A stretch of DNA of 64,000 bases from Agaricus subrufescens (taxonomy: Eukaryota; Basidiomycota; Agaricomycetes; Agaricales; Agaricaceae): NCBI GenBank assembly GCA_029945375.1, contig CM057059.1, positions 1,736,001 to 1,800,000 on the forward strand. Direction: 5' to 3'. The first letter of the stretch is position 1; each line of letters opens with the position of its first letter. A model generated the notes under the pieces. That model made no database searches, had not been told where the DNA came from, and worked only from the letters and a program-made list of their open reading frames with translations. Of the stretch, positions 21,058 to 31,919 are shown piece after piece. The translations under genes and the position numbers were made by a program.

Positions 21058-23701
21058 ATGCTGATCCAATGTTCTGATGATCTGCAATCCACAGGGTGCC
21101 ACTCCACTGGTAAAGCACGAGATGATCCGGCTGGTCAACCCGCTGACGCGTCGGTCATCTTCGAGCCCTCAAATCTCGAACCGGCGCCAGGCCCACTCAA
21201 ATCGATCGCGCCGCAGACGCACTTCAACTCGTCCGATCATGCTCTATTAGCTGTGCGCCAGGAAGCACAAACCCGTGCGACAACCCCACCGGAATCCCCT
21301 TTTACTCAACAGTGGACGGTGAGCTGTCTTGAATTGACCTGCGACCAGAGATATTGAAAGGTGCCTAGTCACCTCAGTCTCACCAGACGGACGAGGGAAT
21401 TGCAACCTCTCACATTCAGAACATTTATGATTCGAGAAATGTAACTGTCAATGGGAACATGAATACCGGTTAGAAAAGTTCTGTCGCATATCCAACGCAT
21501 GCACGAATACTGATTTCAACTCAGTCAATTATACGAACACTATTTTTTCTGGCCCAAATAACTGTAAGAATTTGTTGTTAGTGTTCTATCTATACTTACA
21601 GCAGTATTTACTAGTTATGAAAGAACTGTTGGAGAAAACGATACCTGGAGCAGCTTTTGATTCGTCTGCTCGTGATCCTCCCCCACGATGTCATCCTGGA
21701 ACTCGCCTTGCTATCCTAGACAGATGCATACGTTTCATCGTCAGCTGTTGCGGTCAGACGAAGATGCGCTGGGTGGTCGGCGCAGCCGGGGTGGGTAAAT
21801 CGGCTGTCATGCAGAGTGTCGCCGAGTTTTCTCTGCCCTCTGTAACTTTCTGCGCTTCAATCTTCTTTTACGTTAATGGCCGTGCCGACGGTTCCAAAGC
21901 AATTGTAACACTCGCTTATCAGCTCGCAGCCAAGAGTGAGCCATATCGGCGGTTCATCGAAGATGTGGTTACTCGTGATCCATCTCTCCTCCAATCATCA
22001 ATGTCGGTGCAATTCAATAGACTCATTATTGACCCCTTCATTCACCACCCTCAACTGGGTTCTGCCGGCCGCATCTTGATTATAATTGATGGCCTTGATG
22101 AATGCGACGAGTTGCACACTCAACAAGAACTCCTACGACTCATCTGTGACTTCTGCCTTAGATACCCGACTTCACCTGTCGTATGGATAATCGCTAGTCG
22201 CCCGGAGCCTCACATCGTGTCCTTTTTTGCCCAAGCCGGCGTCGAGTCAGCCTACGAGAAGGAAGAAATACTTGTTGACTCTAACGAAGCTAGAGCAGAT
22301 GTCGAAAGGTTTCTCCGTGTTGAACTAACGGAGGTGAAGAATCAATTCTCCCTCGACCCGATGGTTCCATGGCCCTCTGAGCGGGACCTATGGAAGCTTG
22401 CTAATGCTTCGGGAGGTCTATTTGTATATGCCCGCACTGTCATAAAATATATCGGCAATCCTTATATCGGGAATCCCAGCCTACAGCTCAGCGACGTACT
22501 GCAGGTCATTGACGCTCATCCGCTACCTGACCTCCCCCGTGATGAGCACCCGATGGCACTCCTCGATGCACTATATTCACAAATCCTGTCAAAGGTTCCA
22601 CTCAGAGCCAGGCAAAACACGCGAAAGCTCCTGTTGTCATTGGCTGCAGGTTGGAAAGACGGGTTTGATTCGGAAGGGAGAAACTTTGTTGTGCTGTGTA
22701 ACTGGTTAGGCATGACTAGTGACGAGGCGTATGCTGCACTTCGTCATCTTGGGTCTATTCTGGATGTACCTGAACGTGGCATGGCGTACTTGGACGAGCT
22801 GCGATATTTTCACAAGTCATTTCTGGACTATATATTCGATTATTCTAGATCCGAATTTTCACAAGACATTATTCACGAAGCTCATCAGCTTTACGTTCAG
22901 TGTGCTCTTAGGGTTCTTGGACAGGCCCCAGACGGTATCGACGTGGGTGATCTCAATTATAGTGTTTATGGTGAACAATTTATAGGAGTCCTGGCGCGCG
23001 GTCTTGAAGGTAGTACCAACATCTCCCTTACTTGGTCTTACGGAGAACGGAGCAACTGGAATGATAAGAAGACAAGACTGTATATGTATAAAATGGCCTT
23101 TTCAATTCTCGTAGAAGGGATCAGGCATAGACAACAAGCCTTCTATACTTGGTCCTGCATTCGTCTTTTGGCCACGCGATTTTACTCATTCGGCGAACTT
23201 GGCATTCCAAATTTCCATGAAGTCGTGTTTGTAAGCTCTTCCTGTACTCCTCTATGTTTGGGATACTAAATTGAACCATTAGGATGCGTCTCGTCGTGAT
23301 GAACTCATTACACGAGGTTTACTGCACCATATCTCCGTCCAGATGCTTAATTTTCGACGTATGACGTGGCAGGCTCGGCTGCAGTTTAATCGACCCACCA
23401 CGCAGATGTTGAACCTATCTGATCCCTGGAATCGCTCATGCGAGGTGAGTCAAGTGTCCGTATGCTCGCTTCAGCGTATTGAATCCGTGGCATACAGCAT
23501 CGACGAGAAATTAAAGGAGGAAAAAGCAAGGGTCAAGCATGGTCAACAGATTTTCAGCTCCACCGCGATACATTCGGTGGTGGATGCAATATCTGTTGTC
23601 GACGGTTGGAGCGCCAATTGGAAAAGTGCAAGACCCAAGTTCCTGATCATCAGGTCTTGGTGTTGTTCACTTCAGCTGATGTAGGGTTGGTAGAGTTTTG
23701 A
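21058..23701 (+). CDS. NACHT-domain STAND (NLR-like) protein, copy N2, with early C-terminal stop
   Basis: Signal-transducing NTPase of the NACHT class; in fungi such proteins act in non-self recognition and programmed cell death. Exons: 21058-21318 (Ser/Pro-rich), 21369-21468, 21525-21563, 21615-23230, 23283-23444 and 23498-23701, about 793 aa. Exons 2 and 3 encode the short motif SRNVTVNGNMNT and VNYTNTIFSG. The large exon opens MKELLEKTIPGAAFDSS and has the P-loop GAAGVGKS, Walker B-like IIIDGLDECD and the sensor-like IIASRPEPH. No WD40, ankyrin or TPR repeats follow. The last exon carries a CNICCRRLERQLE cysteine module. Compared with the other copies, TTT TGA at 23,696-23,701 ends the protein early; the frame then continues open for 31 codons to the family's normal end (TGA, 23,795-23,797). 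Start uncertain: ATG 20,911 is also in frame. Confidence 0.82.
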
Positions 23702-23914
23702 TTTACTGATTCAGGGGATGGTATGGCGGAGTGGACGTACTGGATGTGGCATAAATTCTCAGAGAAGAAGCGTAGAAGATTAGGAAGTACCATCTGACGT
23801 GCAAGAGAGGACAGAAATTATATATTATTCTCCCAGTGATGTTCGTTTACATTCAACTCATAGAATAATATATGAGAACTAGAAGGTTACTGATAACAAC
23901 ATAAGATCCGCTGG

Positions 23915-25133
23915 TTAAGCAATACTCACAACATCTGAAGCATCCGGTGCTTTAGATTTGACAGGAGTATGAGGTCCGCTATGAATTTCGTTAGTGCCTC
24001 CAAAATGTGTAGTGGCGTGGTTGGAATGGTTCCAATGCAAGGAAGTAATTTTGCTTCGATCCCTTTGTGACTCATAGGCAGTTCCACGAGCAACTCGATA
24101 CTGCACTAGAAGGTAGGCGATGATCTATGTACACTTAATGACTGAACATTGATAGTTAAGTTTGGAGTAATCTTACCTGGATATAGCGAACAGATTCATT
24201 AAAGAACGTGAACACGATGTGATTCGAGACTATGACTTCCATTAATAGCCATACGGACTCTAGTGCATATGACTCGATGAGCATAGCAACAATATTAATG
24301 TATCCAGCGGATCCTTGCGCTTTCCCTAACAATATTTTCCGTTAATCACTGTGATTAATTTGTAATATTTCCCTACCAATCAGTTTCCTTTGTCGCCAAT
24401 GCCGAAAAGCGAGATACGAAGATATCAGGAGGGTGCAGAGTATTGTAATGATTGCTTGAAATGCAATCTCCGCTGTTTCTGTCTTCTGATCGAGTTGGTA
24501 AACCACTTGAAGAGACACGGTGGCTTCAAGGATAATACTCCTCAAATCCAACGCTGAATGTCTTGAGTTATGTGATAGGGCTAAACTTTTTCTCGCAAAC
24601 TACGTACCAATGACGGTGATCAAACACACTGAGGGCACCACGATAACAAAGTTAGCATATCGAGTAGCACTCCAAATGACCCATACACGCCATATCTTCA
24701 CCAACGGTCAGTTTCCACACTAAATTGGAAAGAAAATATAGCGCACCTGAATTGCCGCTGTCAAGGTATCAATTGCCACCTGACATGAAAACATAGCTAT
24801 TACAACTGGACTGTGCATTGTCGTTCCCTCATATTGATAGGGACCTCCGGGAAACTGGCTATGCTTGATGTAGGCATCTTGAACAATGCATGCGTTTGCC
24901 ACGAGATTATAAAGTCCGCAGATCATTATGACACTGCTGTACGCAAGCATAAATTTTGCCTGTGTTTTTCGGTCTTCGTCCCGAAGTCGAGGAACTAGAG
25001 AGATAACGTATAGACAGAAAAGGGTGAACGCAATGCCGTAGAGGGTGCCAATTATCGTGGTTGACGTGAGAAGGTCGAGTTGAGTGACATGGAGTAAGTA
25101 TCCTTGTAGCGGAATCGCAGTGCTGTTTCCCAT
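23915..25133 (-). CDS. 7-TM membrane protein, unnamed basidiomycete family (copy F, divergent)
   Basis: 336-aa divergent member: exons 24747-25133, 24608-24695, 24377-24553, 24177-24325 and 23915-24124 (TAA). Exons 2 and 3 keep the family lengths (88 and 177 nt); exon 4 is two codons shorter (149 nt). It starts MGNSTAIPLQGYLLHVTQLD, keeps the PGGPYQYEG loop, and ends with LVQYRVARGTAYES, the family's C-terminal RVAxGxAY motif, followed by a polar tail. It is not part of the duplicated blocks. Its 3' end is about 120 bp from the 3' end of the plus-strand NACHT gene N2, a tail-to-tail arrangement. No stop or frameshift seen; function unknown. Confidence 0.86.
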
Positions 25134-26823
25134 AGAGGTTTCGACCCGGAAGGAAGTATATGCTGAAAATTCTTGCTCATTTCACAGTAGCATATATACA
25201 CTTTTTGAAAACGGTACCCCTTTGCGTTTCCTGTTTCTGCAGTTACGAGAATATTCTATATTCACTATTCCCATATCTGCGCGTCGCAAACGTTTGAAAC
25301 ACCTCTTGACGGATTCGTGATCAAAAGAAATCAACATCAATGGTGATTTCCCTTCACTACCTTATCATCGTAAATATCTTTTTGAAGTAACCTTACCCAA
25401 GGGGACAGGTTTTCTCATCCGAGCCGTCAGCTAAAGTACATCTTTGAATTTGTTGGTCAAAGTTGGCCTAACAACCGCTATATTTCCTTGGATATTATTC
25501 GTACTGTGGTCAATTGAACCAAGAGCGTTTTAACAGTGTGAATTATTTTATATTTAATACGATAAACTCTGGCTTCGAAGATGGAAATCGAATGATGTGT
25601 GTGTAAGCTACCATACTTGGCTAAGTAACAGGCCTTATAAGCAGGACATCGTTTCATGATGTATACTATGGTCTACCACCATTATATGCAATACAGGCAT
25701 CATTTTTACAACCAATCAACGGAGATCATTGTGGCGATTGCTAAAAAATGCGACTTAATACATGAAACAAGTTTGAGCCACGACAATGCAATCAATAGGA
25801 ATGATAATAGATGGCAGGCTATCATTTGCATCAAACTGCGGGGTTAAGGGATTTTCTGTTTCAAAACAATCAGAGCGTACGACAATCACCCTCTGTGCGC
25901 AACAAGGAGGGTTTCAGTTGATATATAGCAAAGGTACTGAATGCAAGGAATCAATCACGTTTGGGCACTGTGAAAAATGTCGTGAAATAGCCAGGGCGAG
26001 CACGGTAGTATACAAAACAAAAAGGGAGTGAGAAAGTCAGATGCTTAGTAACTGGGCACTTAAGCGAATGTCATCAATATCATTGGTGGATGCCACCAGA
26101 ACTGGAACTGGATCTGAACTGTTGCCCATCAACAACATGATGATCTAGTAACTCGCTATAGTTCCGCATTATAGAAGTAAGTTATCAAATACAACAGTCC
26201 GTTTCCCCGTCTCTGAGGGGAAACGCAGTTTCATGAGACTCCATGGACGTCGGTGGTTACACGCGCCCCTTTCCTACTCTTCAACAAGCTCTGATAAACT
26301 CAGTACCAGGTTCGCATTTGTTATAATAATATTAATAAAGCAAACGACATTTATTGAGTAGGAGACGACTTCGGATTGAGAGACGGCAGCAAAATTTGAG
26401 TGATTGACAAACTCAGCTGCAGCTGTGTATCAGTGGTACTCGAACAACCATTCATAATCCAATCTTATATCAAAGCCAGACTCACATGGTTCCATTTTCA
26501 GGTTCAATGTATGATGATCTATCTCAATATACAAGTAACAACTTCCTGAACATTCCACTCACGTACCATTGTGCTGGAGAATGAGGGCGGGCCACGCAGA
26601 TGGTGTAGAGGAACAGCGTCCAAATTATGTAAAGTTAGATGATGTTAATAGATTTCACGTATAGTACACTGATCTTTCTCCACTTTCGCTACCGCGTTAG
26701 TGTCAAGTCGTTTATTCATCTTCAGTGGCCATCCTTTTCACCAAAATCGTGGTTCACGAGTAGACCAAAAATAGAAAAATGCCTTTAACAAGTTGAGGGT
26801 CTCTAATAAGAGAGGGTAAAAGT
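25134..26823. other. Intergenic, no gene supported
   Basis: About 1.7 kb upstream of the 7-TM gene F. Only short, non-conserved frames are seen on either strand. Confidence 0.5.
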
Positions 26824-27170
26824 TCAGAATAACAAAGAGTGAGCGACTGTTTGGGAAGTTACCGGATTACGTAGCGTCAACACTGATCCAATTCGTAGTA
26901 AAAGTTTGAGAATTCCGAGAATAGAGCCGGCAGAGACAATAGGAAACATTGAATTATCATTGAGCAAGCCAAGATCTAAGAAAGAGAACCATGAGAACGT
27001 CTGTTTGAATGAAAGATTATGGCGAAAACCTCACCCATAGCTTCGGTAACACCACTAATCAATCCTACTACCAAACCAATCAAACTTAGGCCCACCCAAC
27101 GCCTGAGCAGCCTGGTGTCGTTCGCCCTTCGCTTTAAACCTCCAGTTAACTGCCTTTCGCTGAAGTTCAT
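26824..27170 (-). CDS. Small predicted two-TM protein
   Basis: Predicted 95-aa protein from two exons, 27035-27170 and 26824-26975 (TGA), joined by a 59-bp GT-AG intron in consistent phase. It begins MNFSERQLTGGLKRRAND, a basic N-terminus, followed by a hydrophobic Gly-rich helix (WVGLSLIGLVVGLISGV) and a second hydrophobic stretch (FPIVSAGSILGILKLLL). Upstream (27,200-27,350, minus) is a long pyrimidine-rich tract with an AG acceptor, as in fungal 5' leaders. I do not recognise the family. The call rests on the intron joining two open frames and on the leader; it could still be chance. Confidence 0.45.
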
Positions 27171-28575
27171 ACTGTAGCCCAAAGCCCGGACGATAAGTCG
27201 ACCTTTGTACAAGTAACGATTATGACCCTGCCTAGAATTTGTCTAGACGCAGGGGAGAGGCGGAGTTCTGAGAGAAGATGTAAAGGATACGAGAGAAGAT
27301 AGAATTGTGGGAAGAATAAGGTAGTAGAGGGGAAAAGAGACTGAAAAGACGTCATTGTGGATGTGGCTGTGCAGGCCTAAGAAAGGTTGCACACAAGCTA
27401 CTACTTAGCTCGCTAACTGTAGTTTTCCAAAACGAGAGTTGCCAAATGCGTGGGTTTATCGAATCGTACCAGCGGATAAGAGCCGGGTTGTATGCATTTG
27501 AAGGTGTCATTAACAACACGTTGAAACCAGATTGGAAAAGGTACATTGAAGGGGTAACTCTTCCAATGTGGCACATCACGCCACTCGTCCGTTCTCGGCC
27601 TCTAGGGTGAGTATTGGTTAATGCACATCGCCAGTATTCCTAATCACGAGGGATGGTTGGGTACCGCCAGGCATGTCAATACATAAGGTCTAGTGCAAAG
27701 ATCTAGCCTTTGGGGGTCTCATTTGATGACGGCTGATAAAGGAATACTACGATAAGAGATCTAGTACTCGCGATGAGATGGCCAGAACAGGCACTCACAC
27801 CGTATAGACTTCTGCAACACGTTTGTTTAAACTTTCACCTTAACTCAGACGATACTATGCAAAGTCTACGCAAATTAGTAGTGTATTCAAATAATCTCAC
27901 CGGCGCCGACCTCTTCCCAGTATACCGACTCGTTCTGTTGATTTCTTTCCCATTGTTGAGAATCGTTTGTAACGCGACACGATGCAGTTCCTTGAGAGGA
28001 TGAAAATGAGACTAAGAATGGCACTATGTGGAATCCGGAACCATTTGTCTAATCAAAGAAGCAGCGAACGCAGAGCAAATATGACTATCGTGTGACCGGC
28101 ATGTACCCGTGTGAATCCGGCATTTCTTTGATGGAGGCCTTAGCGGATTTGTATCTTTAGTTGAATTACTGTGAAACCCATCGTTGATAGTCTCACTAGT
28201 AGCCATAGGATACCGACGACGACTGTCTGATATCTGACATACAGCTTACCTCGTCGCTGTCACTGAGCGAAGATTCAAAAGGAAATCTGCCGCATTTTTT
28301 ATCCTATCAGATTTACAATCTGATGCCAAAGATATGCTCCGATTCTTGTGATTGTGATTTGTTTCCTAAAATTCAAAAACAGGCCGGTGACCCATATCCT
28401 CAATGAAGCTAATAAATTATGACAATAACGTGGAATGAGCAAGGGCAAGTAATCAATCATCGGACCGAGAGGACAAATCGGTATCAAGTCACACTTCTTT
28501 TCACCCACCACCTACTAAGAATAACATCGTAGGCGCCGGAACCACATTCGAACAAAGGTTGATGTCTGAACACGT
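27171..28575. other. Intergenic between small TM protein and NACHT copy N3
   Basis: Contains the pyrimidine-rich leader of the small gene (27,200-27,350). Otherwise only short non-conserved frames; no gene supported. Confidence 0.45.
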
Positions 28576-28650
28576 AAACTCCCACATTCCCTTGTTCAAC
28601 TTGCCCAATGTACTTGGCTCACCTTCTATGCTTTCGGTGGTGTCTTCCGC
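28576..28650. promoter_or_regulatory. Conserved element upstream of NACHT copy N3
   Basis: Starts ACTCCCACATTCCCTTGTTC. Similarity to the N5 element extends about 70 bp, through CTATGCTTTCGGTGG here versus CTATGCTTTTGGAGG there. Confidence 0.4.
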
Positions 28651-28804
28651 GAAAACCTCCCTCAGCAGACTCCAGGAAACCTGTAGTTTCTCATGTTTCA
28701 CCAGATCTCGCTGCTTCTCAAGAAGGTACGTGTATTTATGTTGACACCAATGCAATATTCACCAGCATTTTGTTGACCAACAATCCACAATAGGGCACCT
28801 TCAA

Positions 28805-31510
28805 ATGACCCGAACACGGGATGATACAAACCCGGCCGACAATTCGACATCAGCCATAGCAGAACATCATACGACGATACCGATACCTGCTGTTGAGCTA
28901 CCCACCTGTCCAGCGGAACCAGTCGATATCGACACATCTGCTCCTCACTCCCGACTAAGTGTACCCCAGCAAGTCTCTATGACGGCTTCGCAAAGAAGTT
29001 TTCTTTCTCCACCACAAACTGTGAGCTCGCTTGACTTATTGTACAAGCGGGGACGTTGAGATGTTACCAGACACCGGCTTCTCAGCATCCTCCACAGCAG
29101 CGGGACGGAAGTCCGGGCATTCATTACGATACCCAGAACATTTACGAATCAAGAAATATATCTGTCGAAGGCAACATGAATCAAGGTACGATTCATTGTT
29201 TTCTATTTCTTATGTGTCGATACTGACTACGTATCAAAGTCAGTTATAACTATACTAGCACAGTCATCAGCAATACGGACGATTGTAAGAAGCATTCTAT
29301 GTCGTAATATAGTTACTGACAGCTAGACTAATTAGTCATGGAAAAACTTCTCGAGAAAACAATACTAGGGGCAGCATTTGACTCTTCTGCTCGCGACCCT
29401 CCCCCGCGATGCCATCCTGGGACCCGTCTGGCTATTCTACAACGATGCATAAATTTCATCATCGATTGCACCGACGAGAGGAAAATGCGCTGGTTGTTTG
29501 GTGCAGCTGGAGTTGGAAAGTCGGCTATCATGCAAAGCGTCGCGGAATACCCTATCGATACTGTGACCTTGCGTGCATCGATCTTCTTCTTTGTCAATGG
29601 GCGGAATGATGGGTCCAAAGCTATCGTGACACTTGCTTATCAGTTGGCGGCACAGTACGGTCCATATCGTCAACTTATCAAGGATGAACTTGCGCATGAT
29701 CCTGCTCTCCTTCAAAAATCAATGTCGGTGCAATTCCAAAAATTCATTGTTCAGCCCTTCAATCACCACCCTCAAATGAATTTCACCGGCCGGGTCTTAA
29801 TTATCATCGATGGTCTCGATGAATGCGACAAGTCGCACAGTCAACGCGAGCTTCTTCAACTCATCTCTGATTTCTGCCTCACATACCCTACCTCTCCTAT
29901 TGTATGGATGGTCGCCAGTCGTCCGGAGCCTCATATCGTGTCCTTCTTCGAACAAGCTGGTGTTTTATTGGCCTTTGAGAAAGAGGAAATCCCAGTAGAC
30001 TCGAATGAAGCTAGGGCTGATGTCGAGAGGTTTCTACGTAACGAGTTGAAGAAGATACAGACTGAGTTTTCGCTCCATAGCCGGGGGGACTGGCCCTCCG
30101 AACAGGTTTTCTGGAGACTTGCGAGTGCATCAGGTGGTCTATTCGTATACGCAAGCACTGTCGTAAAATATATCGGCGATACCAACATCGGAAATCCGAC
30201 ACTACAACTTGACGATGTGCTCCAGGTCATTGATGCTCTTCCGTTGGCTAACACCCCGCCCGAGGAGCATCCGATGGCACTACTTGATGCGTTGTATGCG
30301 CGTATTCTATCCAAGGTTCCTACAAAAGTCATGAAAAACACGCGAAAACTTTTGTTGGCCCTGGTCGAAAGTCGAGAGTCCTCAAGACGAGACAAAACGA
30401 ACTTTATTGTGCTATGTAATTGGCTGGGTATGACTTGTGAGGAAGCTTATGCAGCCCTTCATCATCTACGATCCGTTCTGGATGTTCCCGCGCGCGACAA
30501 GGCGCACAAAGACGACCTCCGCAGTTTTCACAAGTCATTCATTGACTACATATACGATTTTTCTCGATCCGGGTTCTCACGTGATGTCGTACACGAAGCC
30601 CGCGAAGTTCATGCTCAGAATACGTCTAGGATTCTGGAGCAAACTCCTGATGGCATTGATGTTGGTAGACTCGATTATGGCGTTCGTCTTCTGGGCGACT
30701 TAGGAACCCTGACCCGCGGTCCCGGCACTGGCGATAACATCTCGCTTAGTTGGCCTGTGGATGGAGAAAGCAGCTGGGACGACAAAAGAACAAGATTATC
30801 CATGTATAAGATGGCTATTGCAACTGTTGCTGATGGAATCTTTCGTACAGAGCAAGCTTACTGTACTGTATCCTACATTCGTCTCTTGACTACGCGTTTC
30901 CAATCTTTTTCTCAACGTGGTGTCCCAAATTTACACGAGGTGGTGTTTGTAAGTCGTCGCAGTATTCTTCAATACCCGTGAGGCTAATGTCAAGGTTTAG
31001 GATGGAGCTCGTCGGCGTGAATTCGTAGAACAAGGCTTAATCCAACAAATCCCTGTCAAAGTGTTGAATCCCGCGAGTATCGGATTCTACATCCAGTCGC
31101 AGTTCCGTCGCCCGGTCACCCCTGGAAAGAGTTTATCTGATCCGTGGAATTCATTTTGCGAAGTGAGTGAATTGTTTGTGTTGTTGCATTCTGTTAAATA
31201 TCTGTTTCTGTAGCATCGGCGGGATGGTGAATGGGGAGAAGGGAAGAACCAGGCTTGGTCAACCCATTTGGTCACGCCTAACTATGCATTCCCCCGGTGC
31301 ACTTTCTGCATTCGACGCTTGGGGGAGCAATTGGAAAGCTGCAAGATCCGATCTCCAGATCACCAGGTCAATGTGTTATTCAACTCAACCGGTGAAGGCT
31401 TGGTAGAATTTGGGTTTGTCGATGACGAAGATGGTGTATCGGAGTGGATGTATTGGTTTCGACATAAGTTTTCGGAGGAGGAGCGTAAAAGGTTAGGAAG
31501 CGTCGTGTAG
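28805..31510 (+). CDS. NACHT-domain STAND (NLR-like) protein, copy N3, intact
   Basis: Intact 815-aa member: exons 28805-29020, 29071-29185, 29240-29284, 29336-30948, 31001-31162 and 31214-31510 (TAG), all phases consistent. Residues 1-90 are Ser/Thr/Pro-rich. The motif SRNISVEGNMNQ is on exon 2 and VSYNYTSTVISN on exon 3. NACHT core: P-loop GAAGVGKS (about residues 181-188), strand IFFFVNGRNDGSKAIVTLAY, Walker B-like IIIDGLDECD (about 281-290) and MVASRPEPH (about 317-325). After the helical C-terminal part of the NACHT region come DGARRREFVEQGL and a final module with CTFCIRRLGEQLE, then VLFNS, EFGFVDDEDG and EWMYWFRHKF. There are no repeat domains. Likely a cytosolic NTPase switch; in fungi such genes act in heterokaryon or microbial recognition, but its ligand is unknown. 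Confidence 0.88.
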
Positions 31511-31919
31511 CAGTCTTCATTCTAGCTGTGGCGGCGAATGACGAGTGTTAGAGCATTTTGAATGTTCTTCGTACTAGTTGGAATATACAGAAGGTCAGTT
31601 TTACAGTACTTCAGGGTGACGAATTGATTGCGTTAAGTAGCAACACTTAGACTTTGAGGGGTTACTTATTTGACTACGGGAGCCTATGAATCGGGCATTG
31701 GGCGCAATAAATAAAGTACAATCGCGCACCGATATCCTGGTCCGAAGTTGGATTTGCCTGCCGACGTCAGGATACTAAGCATTCATGGGACCACGTCCGC
31801 CGATGACCTTGCGTTGGGTTATCGCGGCCGAGACTTCAGTGTTTCCTGGTCACGGGACACGAGCATCGTGTCCAGCAACCCTCAGTCGAGAATTGAGATC
31901 TCCCGGATCTGCCTGGCCC

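Larger units (their letters stand above)
14478..22860. repeat. Tandem segmental duplication, copy 2 (largely intact)
   Basis: Partner of the block at 5,566-12,990. Here the two 7-TM genes are open and the NACHT gene is nearly intact. It is about 1 kb longer than copy 1, mainly because the second 7-TM gene and the NACHT gene in copy 1 have lost segments. Confidence 0.8.

Noticed and set aside
20867..21118. Minus-strand open frame with FDKGMWE antisense to the NACHT upstream element
   Set aside because: The frame is not kept in the N5 and N3 counterparts, although the DNA is conserved; treated as a non-coding element.
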